64,000 nt of DNA, taken from NCBI RefSeq assembly GCF_900188445.1, contig NZ_FZOR01000035.1, forward strand, positions 1-64,000, in the 5' to 3' direction. The position numbers were made by a program, and so were the translations under genes. Shown here one piece after another: positions 36,888 to 44,614 of the stretch. Each line of letters begins with the position of its first letter. Within the stretch, counting starts at the first letter, position 1. The notes beneath the pieces were generated by a model. That model ran no database searches, was not told the DNA's origin, and saw nothing but the letters and a program-made list of their open reading frames with translations. The stretch comes from Actinomadura meyerae. Lineage in GTDB: Bacteria; Actinomycetota; Actinomycetes; Streptosporangiales; Streptosporangiaceae.

Positions 36888-36894
36888 GGCCGGG

Positions 36895-36931
36895 CCGGGC
36901 GGCGCGCCCACGCTCGGGGCGCGCCGCCCGG
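36895..36931. terminator. Bidirectional hairpin terminator
   Basis: Perfect 15-base stem (36895-36909 with 36917-36931) and a 7-base loop, filling the gap between the convergent DUF2252 and SpoIIE-type genes. Confidence 0.85.
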
Positions 36932-38545
36932 TCAGGCCGCCGCCGGGCGGATCAGCAGCAGTGCGATGTCGTCGTGGCCCTGCTGGTCGGACAGCAGGGC
37001 CAGGACGCCGTCGGCGGTGTCCTCCAGCGACGCGGACCGGGAGGCGACCAGCGCCGACGCAAGCCGGGCGATGCCCTGGTCGATGTTGCGCATGCGGCTC
37101 TCCACCAGCCCGTCGGTGTAGAACGCGAGGGTGGCGCCCGGCGGGATCCGCGCCTCCAGCTGCTCGTAGGCGGGCGGGTGGTCGGCGTCGGACACCCCGA
37201 GCGGCAGCCCCTGCGGGAACGCGAACCGCCGCGCCGTCCCGTCGGGCAGCGCCAGCAGCGGCGGCGGGTGCCCCGCGCACGCCAGCTCGCAGCGCAGCGT
37301 CGCCGGGTCGCACACCATGCACAGGCACGTCGCGAACTGGGCGGCGTCCAGGTCCTGGGCGATGGAGTCGAGCCGCTCCAGCACCTCCGCGGGCGGGAAC
37401 TCGCAGCTCACCAGGGTGTGCGCGGCGACCCGCAGCTGCCCCATCGCGGCGGCGGCGGTGACGCCGTGCCCGACCGAGTCGCCGATCACGACCGCGACCC
37501 GGTCGCCGGGCAGCGGGACCACGTCGTACCAGTCGCCGCCGACGCCGCTGCGCGCCGGCCGGTACCGGTGCGCGATCTCCAGGCCGGGCGGGACGGCGAG
37601 CCCGGCGGGCAGCAGCCCCGCCTTCAGCGCGGTGGCGGTGCGGTGCTCGCGCCGGTACAGGCACGCGTTGTCGACGCAGGTCGCGGCACGCCCGGCCAGC
37701 TCGGCGGCCAGCGCGGCGTCGGCGGCGGCGAACGGCAGCCGGCCGCGCTTGCGGCTGAACACCGCGAACCCCAGCGCCCGGCCCCGCGCCACCAGCGGCA
37801 CGGCCAGCAGCGACACGTGGTCCAGCAGCCCGTCGATGACGCGGCCGGTGCGCGTGGCCATCGTGTCCTGGACGGCGTCGCCGCCGAACTCGACCATGGC
37901 GCCGCCGGTGACGCAGCGGGCGTAGGGGGTGGACGGCGGGTAGACGATGACCTCGCCGACGGGGAACTCGCGGGACCAGTCGCTCGGGTCGTCCTCGGCG
38001 AACGCGACCGCGAGGCGCCGCACGACCACCGAGCCGTCGGCCTCCCCGGCGGGCTGGTCGCCGGCCCCGGGGTGGTCGTCGTCGGCGAGGAGCCGCTCCA
38101 GCACGTAGATGGCGCCGGCGTCGGCGAACCGGGGGACGGTGACCGAGACGATCTCGCGGGCGGTGCGGTGCAGGTCGAGGGTGGAGCCGATGCGGCGGCC
38201 CGCCTCGTTGAGCAGCTCCAGCCCGCCGGCCCAGGGCGGCGACACCGTCAGCACGGCGGAGGTGCCGCCGTCCGCGCACGCGAGCGGGGCGCAGGTGACC
38301 GACACGCCGTCGCCCGACAGCGGCAGCACTCCGGACCACGAGCGGCCGGATGCGGCCGTCTTCAGCGCGGCGGCGAGCGGCTCGGCGGCGCCGGGGCGGC
38401 CGAGGAGGGCGGGCAGCGCGGCGCCGACCGCCTCCGCGGCGTCGCAGGCGAACAGGCGCGCGGCGCCCTCGCTCCACCCGGTGACCCTGCCGTCGGGGGC
38501 GAGCAGGACGATCACCGGCTCGGGTCGTGCGGGCTGTTCGGACAT
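36932..38545 (-). CDS. PAS-GAF-SpoIIE/PP2C-type phosphatase
   Basis: A 537-residue regulatory phosphatase. A PAS-like domain covers about 1-110 (VIVLLAPDGRVTGWSEGAARL), a GAF domain about 120-300, and a PPM/SpoIIE domain about 320-535. The latter has metal motifs in SGVGGDWYDVVPL, VVIGDSVGHG, FYTDGLVESR and QGHDDIALLLIR. Such proteins dephosphorylate anti-anti-sigma factors in partner-switching signalling. No anti-sigma kinase or STAS gene is adjacent. It is divergent from the PF04672 methyltransferase gene, a recurrent neighbour type in actinomycetes. Confidence 0.9.
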   Translation of the reverse strand: MSEQPARPEPVIVLLAPDGRVTGWSEGAARLFACDAAEAVGAALPALLGRPGAAEPLAAALKTAASGRSWSGVLPLSGDGVSVTCAPLACADGGTSAVLTVSPPWAGGLELLNEAGRRIGSTLDLHRTAREIVSVTVPRFADAGAIYVLERLLADDDHPGAGDQPAGEADGSVVVRRLAVAFAEDDPSDWSREFPVGEVIVYPPSTPYARCVTGGAMVEFGGDAVQDTMATRTGRVIDGLLDHVSLLAVPLVARGRALGFAVFSRKRGRLPFAAADAALAAELAGRAATCVDNACLYRREHRTATALKAGLLPAGLAVPPGLEIAHRYRPARSGVGGDWYDVVPLPGDRVAVVIGDSVGHGVTAAAAMGQLRVAAHTLVSCEFPPAEVLERLDSIAQDLDAAQFATCLCMVCDPATLRCELACAGHPPPLLALPDGTARRFAFPQGLPLGVSDADHPPAYEQLEARIPPGATLAFYTDGLVESRMRNIDQGIARLASALVASRSASLEDTADGVLALLSDQQGHDDIALLLIRPAAA

Positions 38546-38643
38546 CGGTCCTCGCCGTCCGGTCGCGGGCGCCGCGCGAGACGGGCCGCGTTACGCTGAG
38601 TCCGCCCCGCGACTGCACCCCTCGGTCATTAGGGAGACGATGC

Positions 38644-39444
38644 ATGGACTCCGAGTGGATACCACCCGAGGTCGACAGTCGAAGGCCAAGCGTCGCACGG
38701 GTCTACGACTTCCTGCTCGGCGGAGCCCACAATTTCGCCTCGGATCGTGACCTGGCGACCGGGCTGCTGCGGGTGGAGCCGCAGGCCCGGGAGCTGGCCA
38801 GGGCGAACCGGGCGTTCCTGCGGCGCGCGGTGCGCACGCTGGCCGCGTCCGGCGTGGCGCAGTTCGTCGACATCGGGTCGGGCATCCCGACGCAGGGCAA
38901 CGTGCACGAGGTCGCGCAGAGCGTGAACCCCGGCGCGCGGGTGGTGTACGTCGACAACGACGACGTCGCCGTGGCGCACAGCCGCTCGATCCTGGCGGGC
39001 AACGACCAGGCCGCCGTCCTGCAGGCCGACATGCGGCGTCCGGCCGACATCCTCGCCGACCCGGAGCTGAAGCGGCTGGTGGACCTGTCGCGGCCGGTGG
39101 CGTTCCTGCTGGTGGCGGCCCTGCACCTGGTCAAGCCGGAGGAGGACCCGGACGCGATCGTCGCGACGCTCCGCGACGCCGCCGCCCCCGGCAGCCACCT
39201 GGTCATCTCGCACCTCACCCACGAGGCCCAGCCCGGCAAGACCGCCGCGATCGGCAAGCTCTACGACCGGGCCAGCTCCCCGGCGGTGGCCCGCTCGCAC
39301 GCGGAGATCCTGCGGTTCTTCGACGGCTGGGAACTGCTGGACCCGGGCCTGGTGTACGTGCCGCTGTGGCGGCCGGACGAGGGCGAGGCCGTCGAGTCCC
39401 CCGAGCGGTTCCTGGTGTACGGCGGCGTGGGCCGCCTCCCCTGA
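38644..39444 (+). CDS. PF04672-family SAM-dependent methyltransferase
   Basis: A 266-residue protein of the actinomycete Methyltransf_19 family. The signature RPSVARVYDFLLGGAHNFASDR near the N-terminus is diagnostic, followed by the SAM motif FVDIGSGIPTQGNVHEVAQ and ARVVYVDNDDVAVAHS. The substrate of these proteins is unknown. GGGAG precedes the ATG before DSEWIPPE; two more in-frame codons upstream are unlikely starts. It is divergent from the phosphatase. Confidence 0.9.
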   Translation: MDSEWIPPEVDSRRPSVARVYDFLLGGAHNFASDRDLATGLLRVEPQARELARANRAFLRRAVRTLAASGVAQFVDIGSGIPTQGNVHEVAQSVNPGARVVYVDNDDVAVAHSRSILAGNDQAAVLQADMRRPADILADPELKRLVDLSRPVAFLLVAALHLVKPEEDPDAIVATLRDAAAPGSHLVISHLTHEAQPGKTAAIGKLYDRASSPAVARSHAEILRFFDGWELLDPGLVYVPLWRPDEGEAVESPERFLVYGGVGRLP

Positions 39445-39522
39445 CCACCCCGCTCGACCGGACCCCGGCCTGCGGGCCGTTCGGCGTTCGAGTTCGTTCC
39501 GGCGGCCCCGGCGCGCCGCCGA

Positions 39523-39551
39523 CCGGCCCGGCTCGCTCGTGCGCGGGCCGG
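39523..39551. terminator. Possible terminator between convergent genes
   Basis: Arms CCGGCCCG and CGGGCCGG with a 13-base loop in the gap between the methyltransferase and the proline-rich protein gene. A 13-base direct repeat (GTGCGGGGGTGTC, at 39563 and 39578) lies beside it. Confidence 0.35.
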
Positions 39552-39588
39552 GCCGGGGCCGCGTGCGGGGGTGTCCGGTGCGGGGGTG

Positions 39589-40197
39589 TCAGCGGGCGAA
39601 GGCGATCGCGGTGCCGGCGCTGATCACGACCGCGAGGACGACCAGGACGAGCGAGGTGTCCAGCGGGTCGCGGCGGCGCGGCGGCGCCTTCACCGCCCGC
39701 GGTGCCGTGTGCGCCGGCGCCGGGGACGCCCGCTCGGGTTCGCGCTCGGGCGGCGGTGGCGGTGCCGGACGCGTGCGCGGAGGCGGCGGCGGGGCCTGCA
39801 CGGCCGCCGGGCGGGGCGGCGGCGGTGCCGGGCGCGGCGCGGGTGCGGGGGAGTGGCCGGCCGGCGCGGCGGGCTCGGGCGGCGGTGCCGGGGCCTCGGG
39901 CGGCGGTGGTTCCTCGGGCGGCGGCGGTGGTGGTTCCTCCGGTGGCGGCGCGGGCGGTTCCGGCGGCGGTGGAGGCGGCGCCTCCACCGGCGGCGGGGGC
40001 GGCGGCGCGGGCTTGGGCGGGTGGCAGGGGGAGCCGCCCTGGCCGGAGCCGGGCCCGATCTCGATGTCGATGCACACGCTGATGACCGGGTGCGGGGTCG
40101 GGTCGGCGAGCGCGGCGCCGGGGAAGGCGAGCGCGCCCGCGACCGCGGCGGGCAGCACGGCCAGCAGCGCGGCGGGCCGCGGCGGCAGCGGGCGCAT
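39589..40197 (-). CDS. Proline-rich membrane-anchored surface protein
   Basis: A 202-residue exported protein. A signal peptide (about 1-32, ending ALADPT) is followed by a short domain with two cysteines (VISVCIDIEIGPGSGQGGSPCH), then about 100 residues dominated by proline with PPPPPEEPP-type repeats, and a C-terminal membrane helix (about 178-200). The proline stretch probably spans the cell wall as a stalk. One base separates its ATG from the DUF4239 gene's stop, with GGGAGG as ribosome site. Function unknown. Confidence 0.75.
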   Translation of the reverse strand: MRPLPPRPAALLAVLPAAVAGALAFPGAALADPTPHPVISVCIDIEIGPGSGQGGSPCHPPKPAPPPPPPVEAPPPPPPEPPAPPPEEPPPPPPEEPPPPEAPAPPPEPAAPAGHSPAPAPRPAPPPPRPAAVQAPPPPPRTRPAPPPPPEREPERASPAPAHTAPRAVKAPPRRRDPLDTSLVLVVLAVVISAGTAIAFAR

Positions 40198-40198
40198 C

Positions 40199-40963
40199 TC
40201 AGCCTCCCGCCCCGGCGCGCACCAGCTCCGCCTGCAGGTGGGTGAACGCCTCCGGGCCGACGGCGAGGGCGCCGTCGAACACATGGGAGATGTCGACGGT
40301 CAGGTAGGCCCCGGCGGCCAGCAGCGCCGCCATGATCGACAGCGGTATGAGCGTCGCGCCGCGCGGGCGGGCGCCGGACAGGAACGGCAGCAGCAGCACC
40401 GCGGCGCCGGTGAGGAACGTCATCGCGAGGAGCCCGCCCGGCGGGGTCGTCCGCGCGTCGGCGGCGCGCTGGTTGCGGGCGCCGGAGATCTCGCCGAGGT
40501 GGTCGAGGACGGAGTTGCGGGCGTCCTTCAGCTCGTCGGAGTCGGCCTTGACGCCCGTGACATAGCGGCGCAGGTCGTCCAGGGTCCGCTGGCCGTCGGC
40601 GCTGAGGCGGCCGTGCTCCATCAGCCGCCACTCGGGGCCGCGCACCAGGGCGACGTACCGGCTCAGCTCCGCCCGGACGTGCCGCTCGTCGGGCGCCGGC
40701 AGCCGGCCGGCGGCCCAGTACGCCTCGGAGATCGCCTGGGTCTCGGCGTAGGTGTTGGAGCGCGCCGCGTCGGCGGTCGTCCACGGCACCACGATGGCGA
40801 TGGCGAACGCCAGCAGGAACAGCGCCGACAGCATCGCCCCGGTGTGCGCGGTGGTGGGGCCGTCGGGGTCGGGGTCGTCCACGCCCTTCAGGCGGCGGAC
40901 GAGCCGGCTCGCCACGAGCACCACGCCGATCGCGCAGGCCGCGGCCGCACAGTAAAGGATCAT
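40199..40963 (-). CDS. DUF4239 membrane protein
   Basis: A 254-residue integral membrane protein of the DUF4239 (bestrophin-like) family. Helices lie at about residues 2-20, 44-62, 180-200 and 205-225, with a central soluble region (about 65-175) containing the family pattern EAYWAAGRLPAPDERHVRAEL. It could form an ion channel, but that is inferred from the distant bestrophin similarity. GGGAG precedes the ATG. It is translationally close to the proline-rich surface protein, so the two may work together. Confidence 0.8.
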   Translation of the reverse strand: MILYCAAAACAIGVVLVASRLVRRLKGVDDPDPDGPTTAHTGAMLSALFLLAFAIAIVVPWTTADAARSNTYAETQAISEAYWAAGRLPAPDERHVRAELSRYVALVRGPEWRLMEHGRLSADGQRTLDDLRRYVTGVKADSDELKDARNSVLDHLGEISGARNQRAADARTTPPGGLLAMTFLTGAAVLLLPFLSGARPRGATLIPLSIMAALLAAGAYLTVDISHVFDGALAVGPEAFTHLQAELVRAGAGG

Positions 40964-41044
40964 GCCACTCCCGCGTTGGGCTGTTATCACTGAGGGTGAG
41001 TTTAATTTCACGTACGGTCGTTACCGGTGGGTTCGGAGCTGACC

Positions 41045-41060
41045 GTCACCTGAAGGTGAC
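41045..41060. promoter_or_regulatory. Palindromic operator candidate upstream of kamD
   Basis: GTCACCTGAAGGTGAC has 7-base arms around GA, 176 bases before the kamD start and 82 bases before the divergent DUF4239 start. The remaining gap has AT-richer segments (near 41005 and 41128) that may be promoters. No cobalamin riboswitch core is recognisable. Confidence 0.45.
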
Positions 41061-41235
41061 ATGACCGCCCGGACAGGGAAGGTGATCGGTGCGGGCGCGG
41101 CCAGGTCGGAGGAATCTGCCGCGACTTCTTGTGAAATACGCTGTTCATGCCGGAAGATCTCCCGTAGTGAACCCGGTATGAAGGATGATTGTTCGGACCG
41201 GCCTGAGAGGGGCGGCTGCGTGAGGGGAGACGGCG

Positions 41236-42861
41236 ATGGCGCCGCAGGGAAAGCTGGACCTCGACCCGGAGGCGGTGCGCACCGCCCGGCGGCTCGCCGC
41301 CCGCGCGGCCGAGCCGATCATCGAGATGGCGCGCTCCCACACCACCGTCTCGGTTGAGCGGGCCCTGCTGCGCCTGGCCGGCCTCACCGGCGCCGACGCC
41401 GACGGGCTGCCGTGGGTCAACCACCTCGCCGACGCCGTCCGCGACCAGGTCGGCCTGGAGCACGGCCTCGCGCTCCCGGTCTGGGACGCCCTGCTGGCGG
41501 GCCCGCACGGCTCGCTCGACGACCTGGCGCGGGCCGCCGCCGCCGGACGGGTGAGGTTCCGGCTCCCGTCCGGCACCGACGCCGCCCACGCGCGCAAGGC
41601 CGCCGCCGAGGCCGCGCGCGGCGGCATCGCCCGCATCGACCGGCGCCGCGCCGAGCGCGACCGGATGCTGGCCGAGCTGCCCGCCCCCGACAGCGCCGAC
41701 CCGCCGCAGCCGCTGGTGTACCTGATCGTGGCGACCGGCGACATCTACGAGGACATCCCGCAGGCGCAGGCCGCCGCACGCGAGGGCGCCGACGTCGTCG
41801 CGGTGATCCGCTCCACCGGCCAGTCGCTGCTGGACTTCGTCCCCGAGGGCGCCACCCGCGAGGGCTACGCCGGCACCTACGCCACCCGCGAGAACTTCCG
41901 GCTGATGCGCGCCGCGCTGGACGACGTGTCCCGCGAGCTCGGCCGCTACGTCCGGCTGACCAACTACGCCTCCGGGCTGTGCATGCCCGAGATCGCCGCG
42001 CTCGCCGGGCTGGAGCGCCTGGACATGATGCTCAACGACTGCATGTACGGCATCATCTTCCGCGACATCAACCCCCGCCGCACGTTCATCGACCAGCGGT
42101 TCTCCCGGCAGGTCCACGCCCGCGCCGGCATCGTCATCAACACCGGCGAGGACAACTACCTCACCACCGCCGACGCGGTCGACGCCGCGCACACCGTGGT
42201 CGTCAGCCAGCTGCTCAACGAGCGGTTCGGGCACGAGGCGGGCCTCGCCGACGCCCAGCTCGGCCTCGGCCACGCCTTCGAGATCGACCCGGCGGTGCCC
42301 GAGTCGTTCCGGCTCGAGCTCGCGCACGCCCAGCTCGTCCGGGAGCTGTTCCCCGGCGCGCCGCTGAAGTACATGCCGCCCACCAAGCACATGACCGGCA
42401 ACATCTTCGCCGGCTACCTGCTGGACGCCTTCTTCAACCTCGCCGGCGTGATGACCGGCCAGTCGATCATCCTGATCGGGATGATGACCGAGGGCATCCA
42501 CACCCCCTGGCTGTCGGACCGCGACCTCGCGCTGGAGAACGTCCGCTACGTCCGCGACGCCTGCGGGAGCCTCGCCGAGGACTTCGCGCCCCGCCCGGAC
42601 GGGATGATCGTCCAGCGCGCCCGGCGGGTGCTGGCCGAGTCGGTGGAGCTGCTCGAGCGCGTCGCCGACGACGGGCTGCTCAACGCCATCGCCGAGGGGA
42701 CCTTCGGCGTCACCCGCCGCCCGCCCGACGGCGGCAAGGGCCTGGACGGCGTCGTCCCCCGCGCCGACGGCTACTTCAACCCCGCCATCGACATCCTCGA
42801 CACCGAGGACCCGCACGCCGGCGGCACCGCCGGCGCCGCCCAGCAGGAGGTGCCCGCATGA
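41236..42861 (+). CDS. kamD: Lysine 5,6-aminomutase alpha subunit
   Basis: A 541-residue catalytic subunit of the B12- and PLP-dependent beta-lysine/D-lysine 5,6-aminomutase. The TIM-barrel has the family's conserved segments LVYLIVATGDIYEDIPQAQA, TREGYAGTYATRENFRLMR, YASGLCMPEIA, LNDCMYGIIFRDINP and KYMPPTKHMTGNIFAG. Its length matches KamD rather than the longer ornithine aminomutase OraE. It shifts the terminal amino group of beta-lysine to give 3,5-diaminohexanoate. The start follows a GAGGGGAGAC ribosome site, and the stop overlaps kamE by ATGA. Confidence 0.93.
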   Translation: MAPQGKLDLDPEAVRTARRLAARAAEPIIEMARSHTTVSVERALLRLAGLTGADADGLPWVNHLADAVRDQVGLEHGLALPVWDALLAGPHGSLDDLARAAAAGRVRFRLPSGTDAAHARKAAAEAARGGIARIDRRRAERDRMLAELPAPDSADPPQPLVYLIVATGDIYEDIPQAQAAAREGADVVAVIRSTGQSLLDFVPEGATREGYAGTYATRENFRLMRAALDDVSRELGRYVRLTNYASGLCMPEIAALAGLERLDMMLNDCMYGIIFRDINPRRTFIDQRFSRQVHARAGIVINTGEDNYLTTADAVDAAHTVVVSQLLNERFGHEAGLADAQLGLGHAFEIDPAVPESFRLELAHAQLVRELFPGAPLKYMPPTKHMTGNIFAGYLLDAFFNLAGVMTGQSIILIGMMTEGIHTPWLSDRDLALENVRYVRDACGSLAEDFAPRPDGMIVQRARRVLAESVELLERVADDGLLNAIAEGTFGVTRRPPDGGKGLDGVVPRADGYFNPAIDILDTEDPHAGGTAGAAQQEVPA

Positions 42862-43733
42862 CCGTCGAGAGCCCCGGGACCGGCACGCGGATCCCCGCCG
42901 AGCCCGCCGACACCCGCCAGGTCATCCGCCCCTACGGCGACACCACGGGCGACGGCATGGTGCAGATGTCGTTCACCCTGCCCGTCCCCGCCGGCAAGCG
43001 CGCCGAGGCCGCCGCCCTGCAGCTCGCCGGGAAGATGGGCCTGGACCCCGCCAGCGTCGTGCACGCCAAGCCGATGGGGCCCGACTTCACCTTCTTCATC
43101 GTGTACGGCAAGGTGCGGCACCTGATCGACTACGCCTCCATCCCCGCCCCCGAGGAGCGCGCCTACCCGCTGCTGACCTCGCAGGAGGTGAACCTGGCGA
43201 TCCGCCGCGCGCTGAACCGGCGGCTGGTGGTCGTCGGCGCCTGCATCGGCACCGACGCCCACACCGTGGGCATCGACGCGATCCTGAACGTCAAGGGCTA
43301 CGCGGGGGAGAAGGGCCTGGAGTACTACCGGGAGATCCAGGTCGTGAACATGGGCGCCCAGGTCACCGTCGAGGAGCTGGTGGAGCGCGCGAAGGCCGAG
43401 AACGCCGACGCGGTCCTGGTGTCGCAGGTCGTCACCCAGCGCAACGCGCACCTGCACAACACCAAGCAGATGGCCGCCGCGTTCCACGCCGAGTACCCGA
43501 CCGCCGTGGCGGGCGGGGTGGGGCGGCCGCTGCTGGTCGTCGGCGGCCCGCGCTTCGACACCGTCACCGAGGCCGACCTCGGCGTCGACCGGATCTTCGG
43601 CAAGGGCACCACGCCCGCGGAGGTCGCCAGCTACCTCGTCCACGCCCTGCTGCCCGCCGGCGCCGGCGCCGGCCACGGGGACGACCCCGCGGACGACCAC
43701 CGGAACGACCACGGAGGCCACGACGATGAGTGA
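42858..43733 (+). CDS. kamE: Lysine 5,6-aminomutase beta subunit
   Basis: A 291-residue partner of KamD. The cobalamin-binding motif D133-x-H135-x-x-G138 (TDAHTVGID) is intact, and Lys146 in NVKGYAG matches the PLP lysine 11 residues after the cobalt-ligand histidine in the clostridial enzyme. The Rossmann B12 domain continues through VDRIFGKGTTP. The last 25 residues are a His/Asp-rich tail not needed by the family. It overlaps kamD and kal, so the three genes are one translationally coupled unit. Confidence 0.93.
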   Translation: MTVESPGTGTRIPAEPADTRQVIRPYGDTTGDGMVQMSFTLPVPAGKRAEAAALQLAGKMGLDPASVVHAKPMGPDFTFFIVYGKVRHLIDYASIPAPEERAYPLLTSQEVNLAIRRALNRRLVVVGACIGTDAHTVGIDAILNVKGYAGEKGLEYYREIQVVNMGAQVTVEELVERAKAENADAVLVSQVVTQRNAHLHNTKQMAAAFHAEYPTAVAGGVGRPLLVVGGPRFDTVTEADLGVDRIFGKGTTPAEVASYLVHALLPAGAGAGHGDDPADDHRNDHGGHDDE

Positions 43734-44130
43734 TCCGCGCGAGGGGACGACCGTCACCCACCGCCGCTACATCCCCTACTCCCACGCCCACTACGCCGGC
43801 GACCTGGTCGACGGCGCCTACGTCCTCGGGCTGTTCGGCGACGCGGCCACCGAGCTGTGCATCCGCACCGACGGCGACGAGGGCCTGTTCGCCTCCTACT
43901 CCGACGTCCAGTTCCGCGCCCCGGTCAAGGCCGGGGACGTGCTGGAGACCACCGCCGTGCTGGTCCGCGCCGGGACCCGCAGCCGCGCGATGGAGTTCGA
44001 GGCCCGCGTGGTGTGCCGGGGCCGCCCCGACAAGGGCGAGTCGGCCGCCGAGGTGCTGGACGAGCCGATCACGGCGGTCACCGCGACCGGCACGGTGGTG
44101 GTCGCCGCCACCGATTTCGCGGATGGCTGA
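43726..44130 (+). CDS. kal: 3-aminobutyryl-CoA ammonia-lyase
   Basis: A 134-residue hotdog-fold protein of the Kal family. It begins with HRRYIPYSHAHYAGDLVDGA and continues GLFGDAATELCIRTDGDEGL and FRAPVKAGDVLE. The enzyme removes ammonia from L-3-aminobutyryl-CoA to give crotonyl-CoA late in lysine fermentation. GGAGG precedes the ATG, which overlaps the kamE stop by eight bases. The step before it (Kce) is not encoded in the window. Confidence 0.88.
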   Translation: MSDPREGTTVTHRRYIPYSHAHYAGDLVDGAYVLGLFGDAATELCIRTDGDEGLFASYSDVQFRAPVKAGDVLETTAVLVRAGTRSRAMEFEARVVCRGRPDKGESAAEVLDEPITAVTATGTVVVAATDFADG

Positions 44131-44179
44131 TCATGCCGCTGACCTGCGACGACGCGAGTCGCCGCAGAACATGCGGCGG

Positions 44180-44207
44180 TTGACATGAGGCCGGAAGCCG
44201 GTAGTTT
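44180..44207 (+). promoter_or_regulatory. Consensus-like housekeeping promoter
   Basis: TTGACA and TAGTTT separated by 16 bases, the closest match to the vegetative sigma consensus seen in the window, 50 bases after the kal stop. No credible gene starts for about 400 bases. Confidence 0.65.
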
Positions 44208-44213
44208 TGCAGC

Positions 44214-44614
44214 AGTCCAGCACGGGACTCACCGATCGGCCGCCCGAGGCGCCGCCGGGCATCGCACCACGACGGGGACGGGGGACCACGCGAGTGGTCC
44301 GGTTTCGTGTCCGCCTCAGCCAGTGCGGTGATCCGGGAGCGGGCCCGGGCGGAGCCGCCCGATCGCGCGGGGGGTTGGACCCGGGAAGGGCCCGGACATC
44401 CAGTAGAAAACGGAGGCTCGTTCTCACCGCCTGTGGGACGGCTCCGGCCCGACGGATGTCGCGGGCCCTCTTCCGCGTCCGGACCTCCCCGCTCAGGCCC
44501 CCCGGCCCCCGTCTCCCCGGCGGCGCCCGCGTTCCCGGCGGCGCCCGCCCGGTCGCCGCGGGCGTCCGCGCCCGGTAGCGTTCCGGGAAGGGAACGAGCG
44601 AACGAGGTGGGGAC
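44214..44614 (+). other. Long untranslated leader or small RNA region
   Basis: The 400 bases between the promoter and lnt hold no convincing reading frame. They contain a 7-bp hairpin with a GCGA (GNRA-type) tetraloop at 44283-44300 and a 6-bp hairpin (GGGCGG-AG-CCGCCC) further on, then an AT-richer segment with GGAGG near 44415. It may be a structured 5' leader of lnt or a separate RNA; no known riboswitch class was recognised. Confidence 0.4.

Noticed and set aside
40964..41235. Cobalamin riboswitch upstream of the B12-dependent kamDE genes
   Set aside because: An AGGGAA-GGTGATC stretch caught the eye, but the conserved B12-box core and the surrounding helices of the class are not recognisable.
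38644..41235. Genomic island between the two lysine blocks
   Set aside because: Base composition and codon use do not differ by eye from the flanks and there is no integrase, tRNA or direct repeat at the borders.
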